Below are positions 12,365 to 26,100 of a stretch of DNA of 33,953 bases, piece after piece. The stretch is taken from the NCBI GenBank assembly GCA_900660155.1, contig CABFPE010000233.1:633457-667409 (forward strand), in the 5' to 3' direction. Position 1 is the stretch's first letter. Every line of letters starts with the position of its first letter. Origin of the DNA: Hofstenia miamia (Eukaryota; Xenacoelomorpha; Acoela; Hofsteniidae). The translations under genes were made by a program, and so were the position numbers. The notes under the pieces were generated by a model, which was not told the origin of the DNA, made no database searches, and saw only the letters and a program-made list of their open reading frames with translations.

Positions 12365-14002
12365 TAGGGATGTGCCTGAATCCGGTAAAATCGGCAATTA
12401 CATAACCCGATCCGGATTTTACCGGATAACATATTCTGAGGTAAAACTTGATTTAAAAATGGCATTTTCGAGAAAAACCTATATTTTTACTATGATATTA
12501 AAGTTGTCATGCAAAAAACACGTTTTTCTGACATATCAGTATTTAGAATATTTAATATTTATTTATTTTCATTCGCAAAAGGTTGATATTAATTGAGAAA
12601 TGAGTTTGTACTTCATTTATAATTAGGGCAACCAAAATTAATAAAATTCATATTTTTTCTGTTGGTGTATTTTGCATTTGCTTAAAATTTGATGATTTTT
12701 CAGACCTGGGGTGAAGTTCAATAGGAATTTATAAAGTCATATTTCTATTTTTTGAATAACACGGCTGAAATGTCATAAAAGTCATACTTTGGCATTGTTT
12801 TATTAAATTAAGAAAAAAACTAGAATTAATGCTTTAAATCATGGACAATTCAATTAATGTACTTCCTGTTCTAATGCCCGAAAAGTTTAATTGCTAGTTG
12901 TTACCCGACCCACTGGTCGAGGATTGGCCATGCATGCTGGCTTGAGAATCGCATTAGATATACACCGAGCCTTTTTCAGCCAATCAAAATTGTAGTTCTG
13001 CTTCCTAATCTGATCATGCACATTTTTCTTATTCTTTCGTTCAATATGCCTTACTCATAGCCCTATTTTAAAATGTTTATTAAATAATAGGAACAGCTAT
13101 GTAAAAAATTCTGAGAGCCCAAAAAGATTATAAGAATATCGAGATAAAACAATAATCATTGAAAGATTCTAAGTGACAAGCCGAGCCGAGTCGAGCCGCA
13201 AATACTCAAAATTATAACGAGCCGAGCTTAAAAATGTCGGCTGGTTGACAATTCTGATGCTGGCAGTTGAAAAGATATTAAAGGAACTATATACATTATT
13301 ATCTTAGGAATCTTGCAAAGCATGCGGGTTGCAGAACCGTGCCATGCGGATTCAGGCAAAATATATGAGGGTTGACAATCTAGTTGCTTTAACTAAGGCT
13401 GCTATCATAAAATATCAAAGTTGTTCAATGTTTGATAGTTGAAATTAAACCAGATGTTGACATTACTCCCACCTTTGATCCTGGTAATGATACTCTTCAA
13501 ATAATCGCCTATATCAACTCAAGATTAGAAAATACAGGTTTCACTGCTATAATCGAAGGAAAAGGCGTAGACTTTTCATCGGAATTGTATGCCAAGCTAC
13601 GAAAATGTCATCGACTACGGTTGAGAGATGTTTCTCTATATTCACAAAAATCTTGGCCTATGACAGAAATCTTAACCACAGTACTATATGGAAATGTATG
13701 TGCTGTTATTATAAATTGACTTTTTATTATGTAAGAGTTTCTGTATTTGTTTTACATCTTGTTCTCAGTAATCGAAAACGTTTTATATTGCTTAAATGAA
13801 TTATTATGAAAAATGGATGGTCATATTTTAGGGTATATTTAACTAAATTCCGTTATATTTTGTCATAAAAATAAGGTCATTTTTGTTTTTTAAAGTCATA
13901 TTTCTGATTGCCCTAGAAATAATAGAAAAATATGTTATCCGTTATCCGGCATTCAAATTATCCGGTATCCGGTATATTCAATTCATTATCCGGTTCTCAT
14001 CC

Positions 14003-14034
<32 letters not shown>

Positions 14035-14157
14035 NNNNNNNNNNNNNNNNNNNNNNNNNNNNNNNNNNNNNNNNNNNNNNNNNNNNNNNNNNNNNNNNNN
14101 NNNNNNNNNNNNNNNNNNNNNNNNNNNNNNNNNNNNNNNNNNNNNNNNNNNNNNNNN

Positions 14158-14190
<33 letters not shown>

Positions 14191-17100
14191 GCTCCGCACA
14201 ACTTGGCACACTCAAGAAAAGACGGAATACTAGTTGGCCAAAAATTCATTTGGTATGTTAAAAAATTCTCCTTGACAGACAACCCACAATTATTCTACAT
14301 TCTTAGGCCGACGTCTAGAGACCTTTGACTTTAATTCGCTCCAAACATTCTCAATGCCTGAGACATAGTCCTGTTGAAAAATTGTGCCCTGACCAAGCAG
14401 GGGAAGGTGCCATTCCAAAATAGTGGCATATCAGCCATTCGTAAGGGTTCCCTCTACCCTGACCAACGCACGTCACTCATTGCCCAGCATGGCGCCCTTG
14501 ACCATTATAGAGCACCACCAAATTTGACTGGCCTTGGCGTGTAATGCAGGTCGAAGCATTGTTGAACTCCACTTCGTCACCACACAAACTCTCAACAACG
14601 CGGGTGAAGCTCCATCTTTGACTCATCCAAGAAAATAGCTCACTCCCAGTCGTCAGGGTTCTGGGGTTGCATTTTCTTGCAATCCATTGTTTTTTTTGGT
14701 AAAAAGGCTCCTTTGCTTATACACTACTGCAGATTCCATATTTTTCTTTGGATAGTCTTAATGCTCAATCCTTTGCCGTAACGCCACTGTGCTTGGAGTT
14801 GGATAGGCGTAAGTTTTGGGTAGACTTTTCTCGAGACCAATCCTGCTTAAAGCCAGCAACAATCTTTAAAACAGTACTCCGAGAAACGTTGACTTTCCGT
14901 GAAATTCCAGATAAACTGGAGTTTTCCTGGAACTTCTAGGGGATGAGCTTTCGGCTAGCAAGGGATTGTCTTTTGGTATGGTGAAGAATGATAAGCAAAA
15001 AGTGATATACACAGACTTAATAGAAATGACAAATATCAATTTACATTTGTAATGTATAATAATAAAAAAATTGAGCCAATAAGCAGGTGTCTCTATATTT
15101 ATGTCCAACCTAAAATAGCTATTTTGTTTTGTTTGTAAGTATTAGGCAACATACGCCAGCTTAATTGCCGCAAATTAGGTGTGAACAGGGTTGGCAAAAA
15201 AGTGTATTTGTACAAAAAAGCGTTTTAAACGTTTAAAACAATGTTTTTTTGTTTTTAGAAAAGTCAACCTCAAGGTACTAAAATTTTACTGAAAATGTAT
15301 ATAGTAGCAAACACAGATGGGTTGAAGATCATTACCTAGAGCAAATATTTGTAATAAAGTTTCATTAAATGAAATTTTTTCATATTTTTAATTCCGTTCT
15401 GTCTGAGATATATAGGATTTGATATAATTTAGTCAAAAAAATCTATCGCTTAAAAGTAATTTACAATATATGCATTTTTATAATTTTTGACATAAAATTT
15501 TTAGTATTAATCGTGCGAAATCAGCTTTATTCGTTTATTGGCATTAAATATATGTCTTTCACATATACATCACATATACACAGTAGCATAGCGACATAAA
15601 TATAACATTTTCAGAAAACAGATTAATGGCCTGCAAATATATCATTGCAAGCTATAACCTATGACAAAACAATTGCTGATAACCTAATGGATTATAAAAC
15701 ATAATTTTGCTCATCATGTATAAATGAAGGTAGTTAAAATGTGGTAGGGTTCTCATCAATTTAATGATAGCTACTATAGCTTTGAAAATGATAGAGAACT
15801 TTATTTGTAGAGGCACTTAATTGATGTCCATTTCATGAAGCATGCTTTCCAAACTTTTCATCCATTATGCTAGGGATTATTATAATAGTGTGCCATTAAT
15901 ATGCATTCATGTTTTACATAGCTTACACTCAAATTTCTGTTTGTATCAGGATTGCTGTTGAATACGCAAATTTCGCATCAAATCAGATGAACTCTTGTTA
16001 ACATCGGTGGTTTAATATATTTTCTTATACATTTGTTTCTATTGAAATTTGAAGTCCAACGCTCTAAACTTTAGGTTAGTATCAAGACATCCTTTCCCTT
16101 TAAACTGTTGACTGAAATAAGAAATGTTCAATTGTTGTTGATTTCTTATCAATTATACAAAATCATCTTCCATATTCAAAGTAAAAAATGGGTGTATTAT
16201 TTGGCACTTTCAAAGAGTCAGTTTTCTAAATCAACTCATATCACTTGATATAAAAATCCATAACAATTCGTATTAACATTTGCAACCCGGATTTGCATAA
16301 TCTTCTGTTAAGGGTACATCCCTGAAAAGTCTATATATCTATTTAGGTCACAGTATCGGCTTTAAGGGCGGGGGGCAAGTTAGGCGAACGCCATGAGCCC
16401 CGCACTTTTGGGGGCCCACACTACACAATTAACTGAGAAAAGTTTTTAGTAAATTAGAAATTTACAAAATTTAAAATGAAACCTTCCACAATATGAATCC
16501 AACACTTATATTGCTTTTCAATTGAACATGATGGTACAAAGTTTAATATCCACACTATGATTTACAGCAAATAAGGCTCTTTTCGAGTTTAACATTATGA
16601 TTAATGATATTTGTGATCTACCATATATATACTAAGTTAACAAGTAGAAATTATATAATTATATACCTAGGATACAATTATATAAATGTATCTGTTTTGC
16701 TAAAGTTTTTATATCATATTGTATTACGTTATTTTTAATATATTATTTTAATTTCTACATTATTTTATGTTTCATTATAATATTAAAAATAAAAATATTA
16801 TCAGTAATTGTATTATTATATGCAGTGGCAAGAAACGAACTATAATGCTTTATTTAATTATTAAAACAGAATGTAATTATATTTAGCTTGACATTCAGAG
16901 CATACATATAATATACTCAAGGAACAACAAAATCTTTAAAGTTCCAATAATTCTCTTGTTTATTCTTTAAAGTTCTTGAAACAATCATGACCTTTAAAGT
17001 AACTAAAAAACACTTTAAAGTATTAGATGGGTTTTCAAAACAGTGATCTGTTTAATAGTGACTTAAGATACTTTGAAGATTAATATTGTGCTCCAGTTTA

Positions 17101-20100
17101 CTTATAGGTCATAATTTGCCTCGCGTAGACTAAAGCCGGCCCTGCTGGGCCAAAACAAAAAGGAAAAGGATTTCACAGTGAATGCCTCAAGTTTTCAAAA
17201 ATTGTATTTTTGGGAAATCTAGGAAATTATATGTAAGAAATTCAGTGTTAAATTCAATACATTCATATTTTGATGGTATAATACATGGATAATATGTATT
17301 TTAATCACCTGAGTGTGTTTACATGACCTCTAGTAGTGCCAAACAGAGATGGAATTGGGGCGAGTCACCCCATGAGGTAAGGTGGGGCGGGGTAGGTCGG
17401 GCTGGTATGAGGCAATGTTTTAAACAGTAGGTACCCTTGGGCAAAAGTGGGGCAAAAACTTTTGAAATGAGAAAAACCGAACCAAAAATTGCCAAATAGA
17501 TATTGTAAAGGTAATTTTCTTACATCAAATTTCCATGCTTGATAAAATCTGGATTTACTTGGAAAGTTAGTCGCATTTTGAAAATTATTTTTCATGAATT
17601 TTTAGTTTTTGATTAAATTTGATTCTATTCAATAGTATATATATGTGCATCAGCGTAACAGGACCCTTAAATTTCTACCATAGTAGGATAGTATCCAACT
17701 ACTATAAACGAACATCTGAACAATTGAGTTGAATATATCGAAAACCATGTTAAGAATGGAGCCCAAATACGTATTTATTACTAAACAGCTTAACGCATTC
17801 AGTCTAATCGAACTTAAATCTGTTAACACGCAATTTTTCCCCATCGTTTAAATTTTCGCGCTGGTTTAGAAAACCAATATTAAACAAAACAATTGATGTA
17901 ATATTAGAATGTCATAAGACATTTTAGTAACCAAACTGCTTGCATCACACTACTGTGTGCGCCACTGGTTGTGAAATTTGTCTTTGAATTTGTTTGAATA
18001 CTTTAAAGTTCTGATGTCGATTTTTGCCGTTTTCCGAATGAAGATAATTTCGATTCAAATCGAACGATTCATTTGTGAACATTTGATATTTGTGATTGTT
18101 GTAATACATAGCAATTTTGTATCTAATTTAATTTCAAATTTTCTTGTTGACTATTGTCACACAATTACGTTTGATCAAAGTAACATAATGTCCATGCTTT
18201 TTACTTTGAACTATATTTCAAAATATCTAGATTTGGTGAATCATTTTTTAATTTATAATGAATGCTAGTAGTTTTAATTATGATTGTCACTATTTGTTCA
18301 ACACCTGTTTAGAGTTGTTATCACTAGTAAGCATTTTCGAAACCATATGGAGTTATAATCACAAACTTTTTTTCTCCATGTGTGCCTCATCTTCCTGTAT
18401 ATCTCTTAAAATTTTGTATAGATTTTTAATCACAATAAATATAATCCTATCATTTGCCTTGAATTGAACAGTCATTTTATTTCGTAATGTCGCTTACATT
18501 TTGTTCAAATCACCATGTGTGGCCTTTTCATTTATTTGCTCAATTTTTATTAGTATTCGCTATTCGTTTCGTTTTAATATATTTGGAATACTATGCTTTT
18601 GTCACTGGTGCTTCAAACAAGGTTGGAAACACATAAACAAAGAAAATCGCTTTGTTTTCGGAATAGAGTTTTTTAAGAAAACCTCATATTTCAGTTAGCT
18701 TCGAAGCATACCAACCTAAATTGAGGATTTTCTTTAGAGTAAACAAAAAAATTTTCAAAAGTTACTATAAGACAGCCAAGTTAGCTGGTTAATAAGTTCC
18801 AAAAACTAGCAAACTTCCTTTGTAGTAAACAATAAAACAGGCAAAATATCAACTAAATGCGACTTAATGTCTTTTCACATGCCTGAAAAGTTAAATGATG
18901 ACCTGTCATTTCTAGATTCAGAAACTTGGTTTGCAAATGTCTTTGTTCTAAGCACATGAGTAGCTTTTTGTGTGCACCTAGAGGTGCTTTTTAGAAGGCT
19001 ACTTGAGCTAATATTTTTAGAAATTTTTTTTTTCTTTCACAAAATATCGGATTCCATTGCTTCGTTCTACGTTTTTTTAATCAAAACTCTCTGTGTACAT
19101 GGCTTCCCCATGAGTCTAAATTGCTAAATATGTCCAAACTTGTTACCGTTGATATATGTGGTCAAATAGTTATTACAAAAGTCGAAATAGTTATTTTTCA
19201 TTAAAAATGCCAAAATCATTTAACAGAGTTGTTTATAAGGCTATTACCGGAACACTATTTATGTTCCTAACTTCAGATCATTACAATGTTGTATTTTTTA
19301 TAAAAATATTTGATTGCATGTTGATACCTGTTTCTGATTGAATGTTTTAGAAAATTGATTCATGATCTGTAAGTGGTTGTTAATTGATCTCAATCTAACA
19401 TGTGATCGTTTTTTAAATTGTTTTTCTTTGTATTCATGATGTAGTAAATTGCATGTGAAGGTCAATCACTACTCAAAGTAAGGTTTTCTTTGTTGTTCTT
19501 AACGCTGTTTGTCAAAGATTTGATAATATTTTACTTTGTAATGTGGCCTGAATATTTATTATTTTTTAAAAATCTCTTTTCATGGCGTTTAAATAATTTA
19601 CTCATTTACTTAGTTTCCTCTACTTGGGAACTATTTTTTATGTATGTTGTGGTGAAATCCTTCTCACGTTGAAAATTGTATTGCATGTTAGGGATTCTAT
19701 GAAAGCGATGCGAGCAGTGTTCGTCGAAAATATACAAACTTTGAGATGCGTAACTTCAGGGGAAGTCACATTTTGGTTGACGGTTTTACTTATTTTGAAT
19801 AGTATTTTCGAAGTAGTACTATCATTATTTAACCTAAATTCTAACACATGTAAGTACTCTGAATTCTTCAGACATCAACGTCCTGACTATTTCCCAACTG
19901 ATTAATGGATGGATAGATTGTTAATTCGAAATTGTTATTAAAATATTCTGTTTATCAAACGATGTTTTGTTCAAATTTCTTACTTTTATGGTGAAATTCG
20001 CATGGGAGTTTCGACTGGACACCAACTTAAGAAAATACGGATTTTAAAATGACAGGTTGCAAGTATTTTGGATAAATAATTAGCTTCGAAACACTTGGTA

Positions 20101-23100
20101 ACGTGGTTTCAATAAGCCACTGCTCTCTTGTACGCACCTATAAGCAAATTTTTTATGAATAGTTCCTAGTCTGAGAGCAAGTCCTGGTGCAGAAAACTTC
20201 GGCATTAACGCCATCGATGATTACTGCTAGAAACAATCAAACCAGGCTAGGTATAGAAAATTTCTCCAAAATACTGTGAAAAGCTGCTTCGCATATTGTT
20301 TGCTTGGTTCGGCTTCCCTTTTTGAATTACAAATTTTTGGACAATTATTGTCCAAAATGGTCTCATTTTGACTAAGATTCAAATTTTTTCAAAATTGTCA
20401 GTAAACTTACATAGTGAATTATTTTCAGCGATGTACATGTATATTTATGAATTTGGAAAAAAATCTAAAAGATCGTTTATTACTTTGAAACACTCTTGTC
20501 GACGAACTGAAACTTTTAAGCTCAGCTCGTCCTTATTTTGAGAATTTTGGCTTATCAAACAAAACCTTTCAATGAGACTAGTTTTAGCTCGAAAACTTCT
20601 TTAACAATCTTCTGCTCTCGCAAAATTTTTTCACAGTTCTTCCAGTCACTTAATAAATATAAAAACAACTATAAGAAACACAAACACGCATATTGAATAA
20701 TATAATACTTATGTTTAAACAAGGCTCGTTTTGGGCTCGTGGAATACCAAATGCAGTGCTCAAGCTCGGATTGACTCGGCTGGCTCGGATCGGCTCGTTG
20801 AGAAGTGTGCTTTGAAATGTTGATAAATTTTAGTAGTTTTTGAACAGTTGATTTTTAGCAAAGTGTACTTTACACTGTTTTGAAATGAAATACCAGCGGT
20901 TTTCAAAACTTTCCATAAAATCTTCGATATTGATTTATAGCATTTATAGCATTGCTTATCAGAAAATGTAGATTTAAATTTAAGCCTGCGTGAGAAGCGG
21001 TTAGTTCATTGTTTAGTTAATATATTTTAAGTAAGCCATGGGTTAGTTGCGTCATAAAATTTGATATTTCAAAAAGTTACCATTTGCATTGGATGTGATG
21101 CTTCTAGGGTTAATGTAATTGTATTCTTATGAACTATTTATATTTAGCAACTACATCCAGTTCGTAGACTATTAACATTGGAACTAAATAAAACTGAAGA
21201 GGAATTGTGGAAGCAAGCTGTTAATCTCAAACATATTTTAAGTGGTAACATTGACTCCGTAGAAAATCTTAGACATGCGAGTGCGGATCGATTAGCGGAG
21301 TTGAAAAAAGCTGTGCGGGATGAAGAACTTGAACATGCCAAAATTGACCGTTTGATGCCAGGCAGTTCACTGGGTGAACTATTTAAAAGCATTTTAGTTG
21401 AAATCGGCGAGATGTCACAAGATGGCGTTAACAACGATATTGGTGGGAATGGTGGAAATATTGAAGCAGTGGTTAAGGTTAGAAATTTAATTAAAATTCA
21501 TTATATCATTTCTCGTGTATCTAATTTCCAAAATGATTCTCTTTAGCTATTTTGTATCATTATCAGTTTTTTGGATTGGCTTGGATTGTCTTGGAGGCGC
21601 CCAAGCCAATGCAAGCTACGCACCAATAAACTGAAGCCAACCAAATCCAACCCTTTCTTATGCTAGTAGCCAATCAAGTCAAGCCAAATATTCATTTTCA
21701 CCGCTACAATGTTTCAGTGGCGCGTTTAGGGGGAAGCGACCCCCCTCTGGGGTCAGCTGCCAACACTTAAGAAAAATGTTCTTTTCCTCAAAATTAAAAA
21801 TTGTTATCTTTAATTCAAGAAGTTATCAATCGATTTGCTCCTAAAAACAGACGATTGCATTTTGTTTAAGCTTACTTTTGTTCAAAAACTTCTTTTTTAC
21901 ATTTTTTTCTGTAAAAAGGGGTGTCAGCTCCCCCCGTTTTAAAAATCCTAAACGCGCCACTGCATTGTTTATAGTATAAATTCTAGATTCTTTATCCTAT
22001 AAAGTGACCGCAAACGAGAAGAGGTCATTAAAATTTTGAAAATTGAAAAAATTTGCCAACCCCCTTCTCTTTTAGAGGCAATCAAGCCAAGCCAGGCATC
22101 CACCTTTTAACCTGACTGAAGCCAGCAGCTAGCCGTTCCAAAATATTAATTAATATATGCAAATCTCAAAATCAATAAAGCCGTTTAAAATGCTTCGTTT
22201 AGATGTCGGGCGATGCGCCAGCATTAATAGACTCTGCAGATAATAAATATGTGCTCAGTCAAGCAAAAGATTCAACGGTTGCCTACGAGGACTTCTCTCT
22301 CCTCAAAGATCTCATGTTTGTTACTGTACTCACGTCTAGTTTTGGAGAAGTGTTTCATTTGTTAGGTTTTTCTAAAGTTATTGGGTGGTTAACTTCTGGA
22401 GCATTTTTGGAATCGTTTGGCATGCAGTTTGTTTCCCACCAAGTGCAAATAGAGACCTTGGGTGAAATTGGTGTATTTTTATCATTATTAAGTTTGGGAG
22501 CTGCGACACAGGTAGTTTTCTGTTATTGATTACTTAAGAATGTCTTGTAATTCCATCAAACGATTTTCTATCATTTAAAATTAAAGTTGTTACACTTTTC
22601 ATTTTAATTCGTTGGCTTCAGTTTCATCGTAGAATATCAGAAAACACTTACTCTCATCAAGCATATCTTTACATGTTTGATGCAAATATTTTCGCACATC
22701 ACTAGTAACAGTTTTGTAATCAATGCCCCGCCAAAAGGTATTTACCAAGTATCAATATATCATATGTGGCAATCTTAAAATGGTAGTTTTGTCATCTAGT
22801 TTCGCTTCGTTTTGTTGTGTTTTCAATATTGTTTCATTTATAAGTATATTTCATGCCAATTTGATGTCAACCTATACGCTATAACCCACCCCATGTATTC
22901 AAGGGCACCGGAAATTTGAATATGAGGCGGAGGTAGAAGTCTCAAAACGCATTTCAAGAGTAAAGTTTTTCAAGAGACTTTTTGATTTACATGGTATCAT
23001 GAAATTAACTCAAATTTGCGATAGAGTTTTTGCGGGTTGTACATAGTGAAACAATGTCTATATTAATTTTTGCATGAGTTTTTTAGATTAGTAACAAACA

Positions 23101-26100
23101 GTATTATTTCGTTTATTTTCTGCCATCGTACTACAACCAATTCTTCGGACATTTCGCTAATATCATTACCGTTAGCAGAATGTATTATTGACTGCAATTT
23201 TTTATGTATGAAGGCTTTTATTGATTAAATCGTGAGTTTAACGAAACTAAATCACCGTCGATACATTAAAAATAAATTCTTCAAAAAATCTCATGTGAGT
23301 TAAATATTGAAAAATTCGATTTGCTACTTTTTTGTTCCAGAAACTCAAAGTCGCCATTTCATATCATCGAAGAAGAAGAAAAAGAAGAAACGTTTATTGT
23401 TGAAAACAACATTAAAGTGGGTTATTCTATTTGCACATGTAAGGCACAAATTCCTTCATTCCGATTTGTAATTAGACTAAGCATATTGGCCAGTATAAAT
23501 CATTTTTTAGGAGTCAGTGAATGAAGAGGATAAGTGGTATTATTTTCAGCATTGGAAAACATCGTTTTTAAAAGATGAAGCATTTTAGCCTTCACTGTTG
23601 TTTGATCAGATAAAGCTGGTAACATTTTAATGGCTCTCCTTCTAATCTTTTCCATTGACTTTTCTAAATATTTTGGCAGCGAAACATAGGCAGGACTAGC
23701 GTATGTTAAAATTGGTTTAATAGTAGAAAATCTATCATTTTCTGTTGAGAACGACTCATATCGAGACCACCGAGTTCACGTTGAATATGAAGCCGCTTAG
23801 AGTCAGCTTTGACGGTATTAGAAATATGCTTATTCCATTTTAATGAATAGTGCAAACAAATACCTAAGTAATACTGTCATATGTTGGAATAGTGAAGTTG
23901 TTATAAGAAATATTACACTGATCCACTATCATCATTTTGGATTTAGATTCGTTAACTAGCATTGAATTTTCTGAAGCCCATCTCTTAACCTGAAAATATT
24001 TCATTGAGCCAGCACTGAAATTCAACTTAGTGACAGGGGTTACTGTTGTAATACCATCCTCCGGTTTAATTAGCAGATTGTCTGGATGTTTTCCAACCCT
24101 ATCGGATATATAAACAGCAAAAAGTACGGGACCTAAAACAGATACCTGAAATACCCAGCGGAGATTTTGAAAATCTTGCTCCTGTCAATACCAAAAACAA
24201 CTCTCATGTGTCTATTACTAAGATAATTTAGAGTCGATTCTATAAAATTTCTAGGAAAATCACACCTAATCAATTTCTTAATTAGAAGCGTGTGACATAT
24301 TCGATCAAAAGCCTTACTAAGATCAAAACATTGATCAACATTATTTTTATCTGTTTCTTTAAATCGAGCTTTCATCAGCTGTAAGACTAACGTTTTCTAG
24401 TGTTTCAAAGCTTCCCTATTAACAAAACTTTAAGCAATGCTTTCAGGAATTGAAGTTTCTTTAGGAGACCAGTTGCTTTAATCTTCATATTAAAGAAGAA
24501 TTGTCCTGAATAAATGTTTGGAGAAGTTTCAAAGGTTCCTTATAATAACACATAATCACATGGTTCTTGACAAATTTTTCGATCTTTTCAACTTATTATT
24601 TATTGACTGTCATCGTTTTGGGCTAGCTCCATTGTAACCTTGTCATACTTGCCACAAGTGTACCGAGATGTCAAGATGTTTACTAAGAATACCTAATTGT
24701 TTACTATGAATATCTTCCTCAGAGTTACCACAAGACTGGCACAATGTAACAAGGGTACTTGTAAATTTGAGTATAAATGCTTTGTATAGTTAATGATTTT
24801 TAACAATAAATTTCTTAATCGTTTTAATTTACTTCATTGCAACAAGTGCAGATGGCAAATCTTCACTTGTGGTCTGAACATTAGGGTGCATCACTTGCCC
24901 ACGATTATGAAATTTTTCTTTCAAACTGATGCACCTAGTCTTCAAATGTGCGTTTTGATCCAAAAACACAAAAGTAGAAAAAATTTGAAAAATCTGTTAA
25001 TATTTAGGAGGGGGCCGCATTGACATTGAAGTTTTCAAGATCTGGAAGGTTGCCATGCGGTAATTAAATTCTATTTTTTATAAAAATAAACTGAAAAGAG
25101 AATATCAATCAAATACAAATGCAGGCATTTCCAAATGATAAGTTACATATAAATATATGGATAGTAATACTAGGTACAATTAGTTCCCAGTTTAATCTTA
25201 AATGATGAACAAGTACTATAAGTACTTACTTTTTTATTGATATAACAGTTTTCGTTTTTGGAGATTGGGTAATTTCTTTCGGCTATCCTCAACTACTTGC
25301 AATACGTTCTGGTAGTGCTCTTCTGATTTTGCTAATGTTAAACAGTCAGTGGATAATTTTATTCCACGTTTGGCACTGTCATTCACAACATTTATACAAG
25401 CTATTCTGTAATTTTTTGTACAAAAGGAATCTAATGCTGGCCAGTAGGGTGGAGTGAAAATCGTGTTTTGTGAATATCTTTTAGCTTGGGGTTGGAAAAG
25501 TTGCTAATATGTCTGAAAATATTTTTATTCCAATCAATCCACATCTTGACCAGCCCCCAGCCACTTAAATATTTGCTATTTCGCCTCCATTACGCGATTA
25601 AGTAGGCTGTACCCTGACATGTTGCTATACCTTATTACGCTTACTAAGGTTTGTTGATTGCCACCCACGATGTCACACAGGTAAATTACACCTGTCAGGG
25701 TCAAATTTCACCTTAAATACCATTAATTGTCTGTCCAAACATTGACTTAGTTTGTGTACCAACATATTATATCTTGATTTACCTGTTGTCCTATATATAT
25801 AGGGACTTGAGTTTTAGGCCCTGTACAAACGATACAACTTTTGCTGCTAAACCAATTATAGCGCGCATTGTTATAGAATAATTTTGAAATAATTTAAATT
25901 CCTCCAATGTGATTTCTTATCTTAATTGGTTTCGCAATAAAAGTTGTGTTGCTTGCGCCCTACCTTACTCATTGTTTAGTTGAATTTTTGCATGCTGCCG
26001 CTCCAGATCACTAATGGATTCCTTACTAGAAACCGGGAGAAGGATGTTGGGAATTTGAGTGAGGATGCCGTGTTATTCCTGGCGTCTCAATTCACTCTTT

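Larger units (their letters stand above)
8419..21147 (+). other. Intron 1 of the TMCO3-like gene (12.7 kb, transposon-filled)
   Basis: Starts GTGAGAAA and ends with TTTATATTTAG. It contains the LINE, Penelope-like, hAT, Tc1 and MITE sequences listed separately. Stretches with nothing recognised are 8419-9003, 10922-11130, 15200-16340, 17500-20500 (several meaningless frames of 60 to 96 codons) and 20810-21140. Confidence 0.7.

Noticed and set aside
13883..14282. Several frames of Tyr-Ile repeats crossing the N run
   Set aside because: They are translations of TA microsatellite and gap characters, not genes.
17978..18698. Series of 65 to 96 codon frames rich in Phe, Ile and Ser
   Set aside because: Typical chance frames in AT-rich intron. 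No domain, and they overlap in different frames.
19624..19905. 93-codon frame with a less biased composition
   Set aside because: Considered as an extra exon of the TMCO3-like gene, but it has no similarity to the family and no phase-compatible splice sites. Exons 1 and 2 join well without it.
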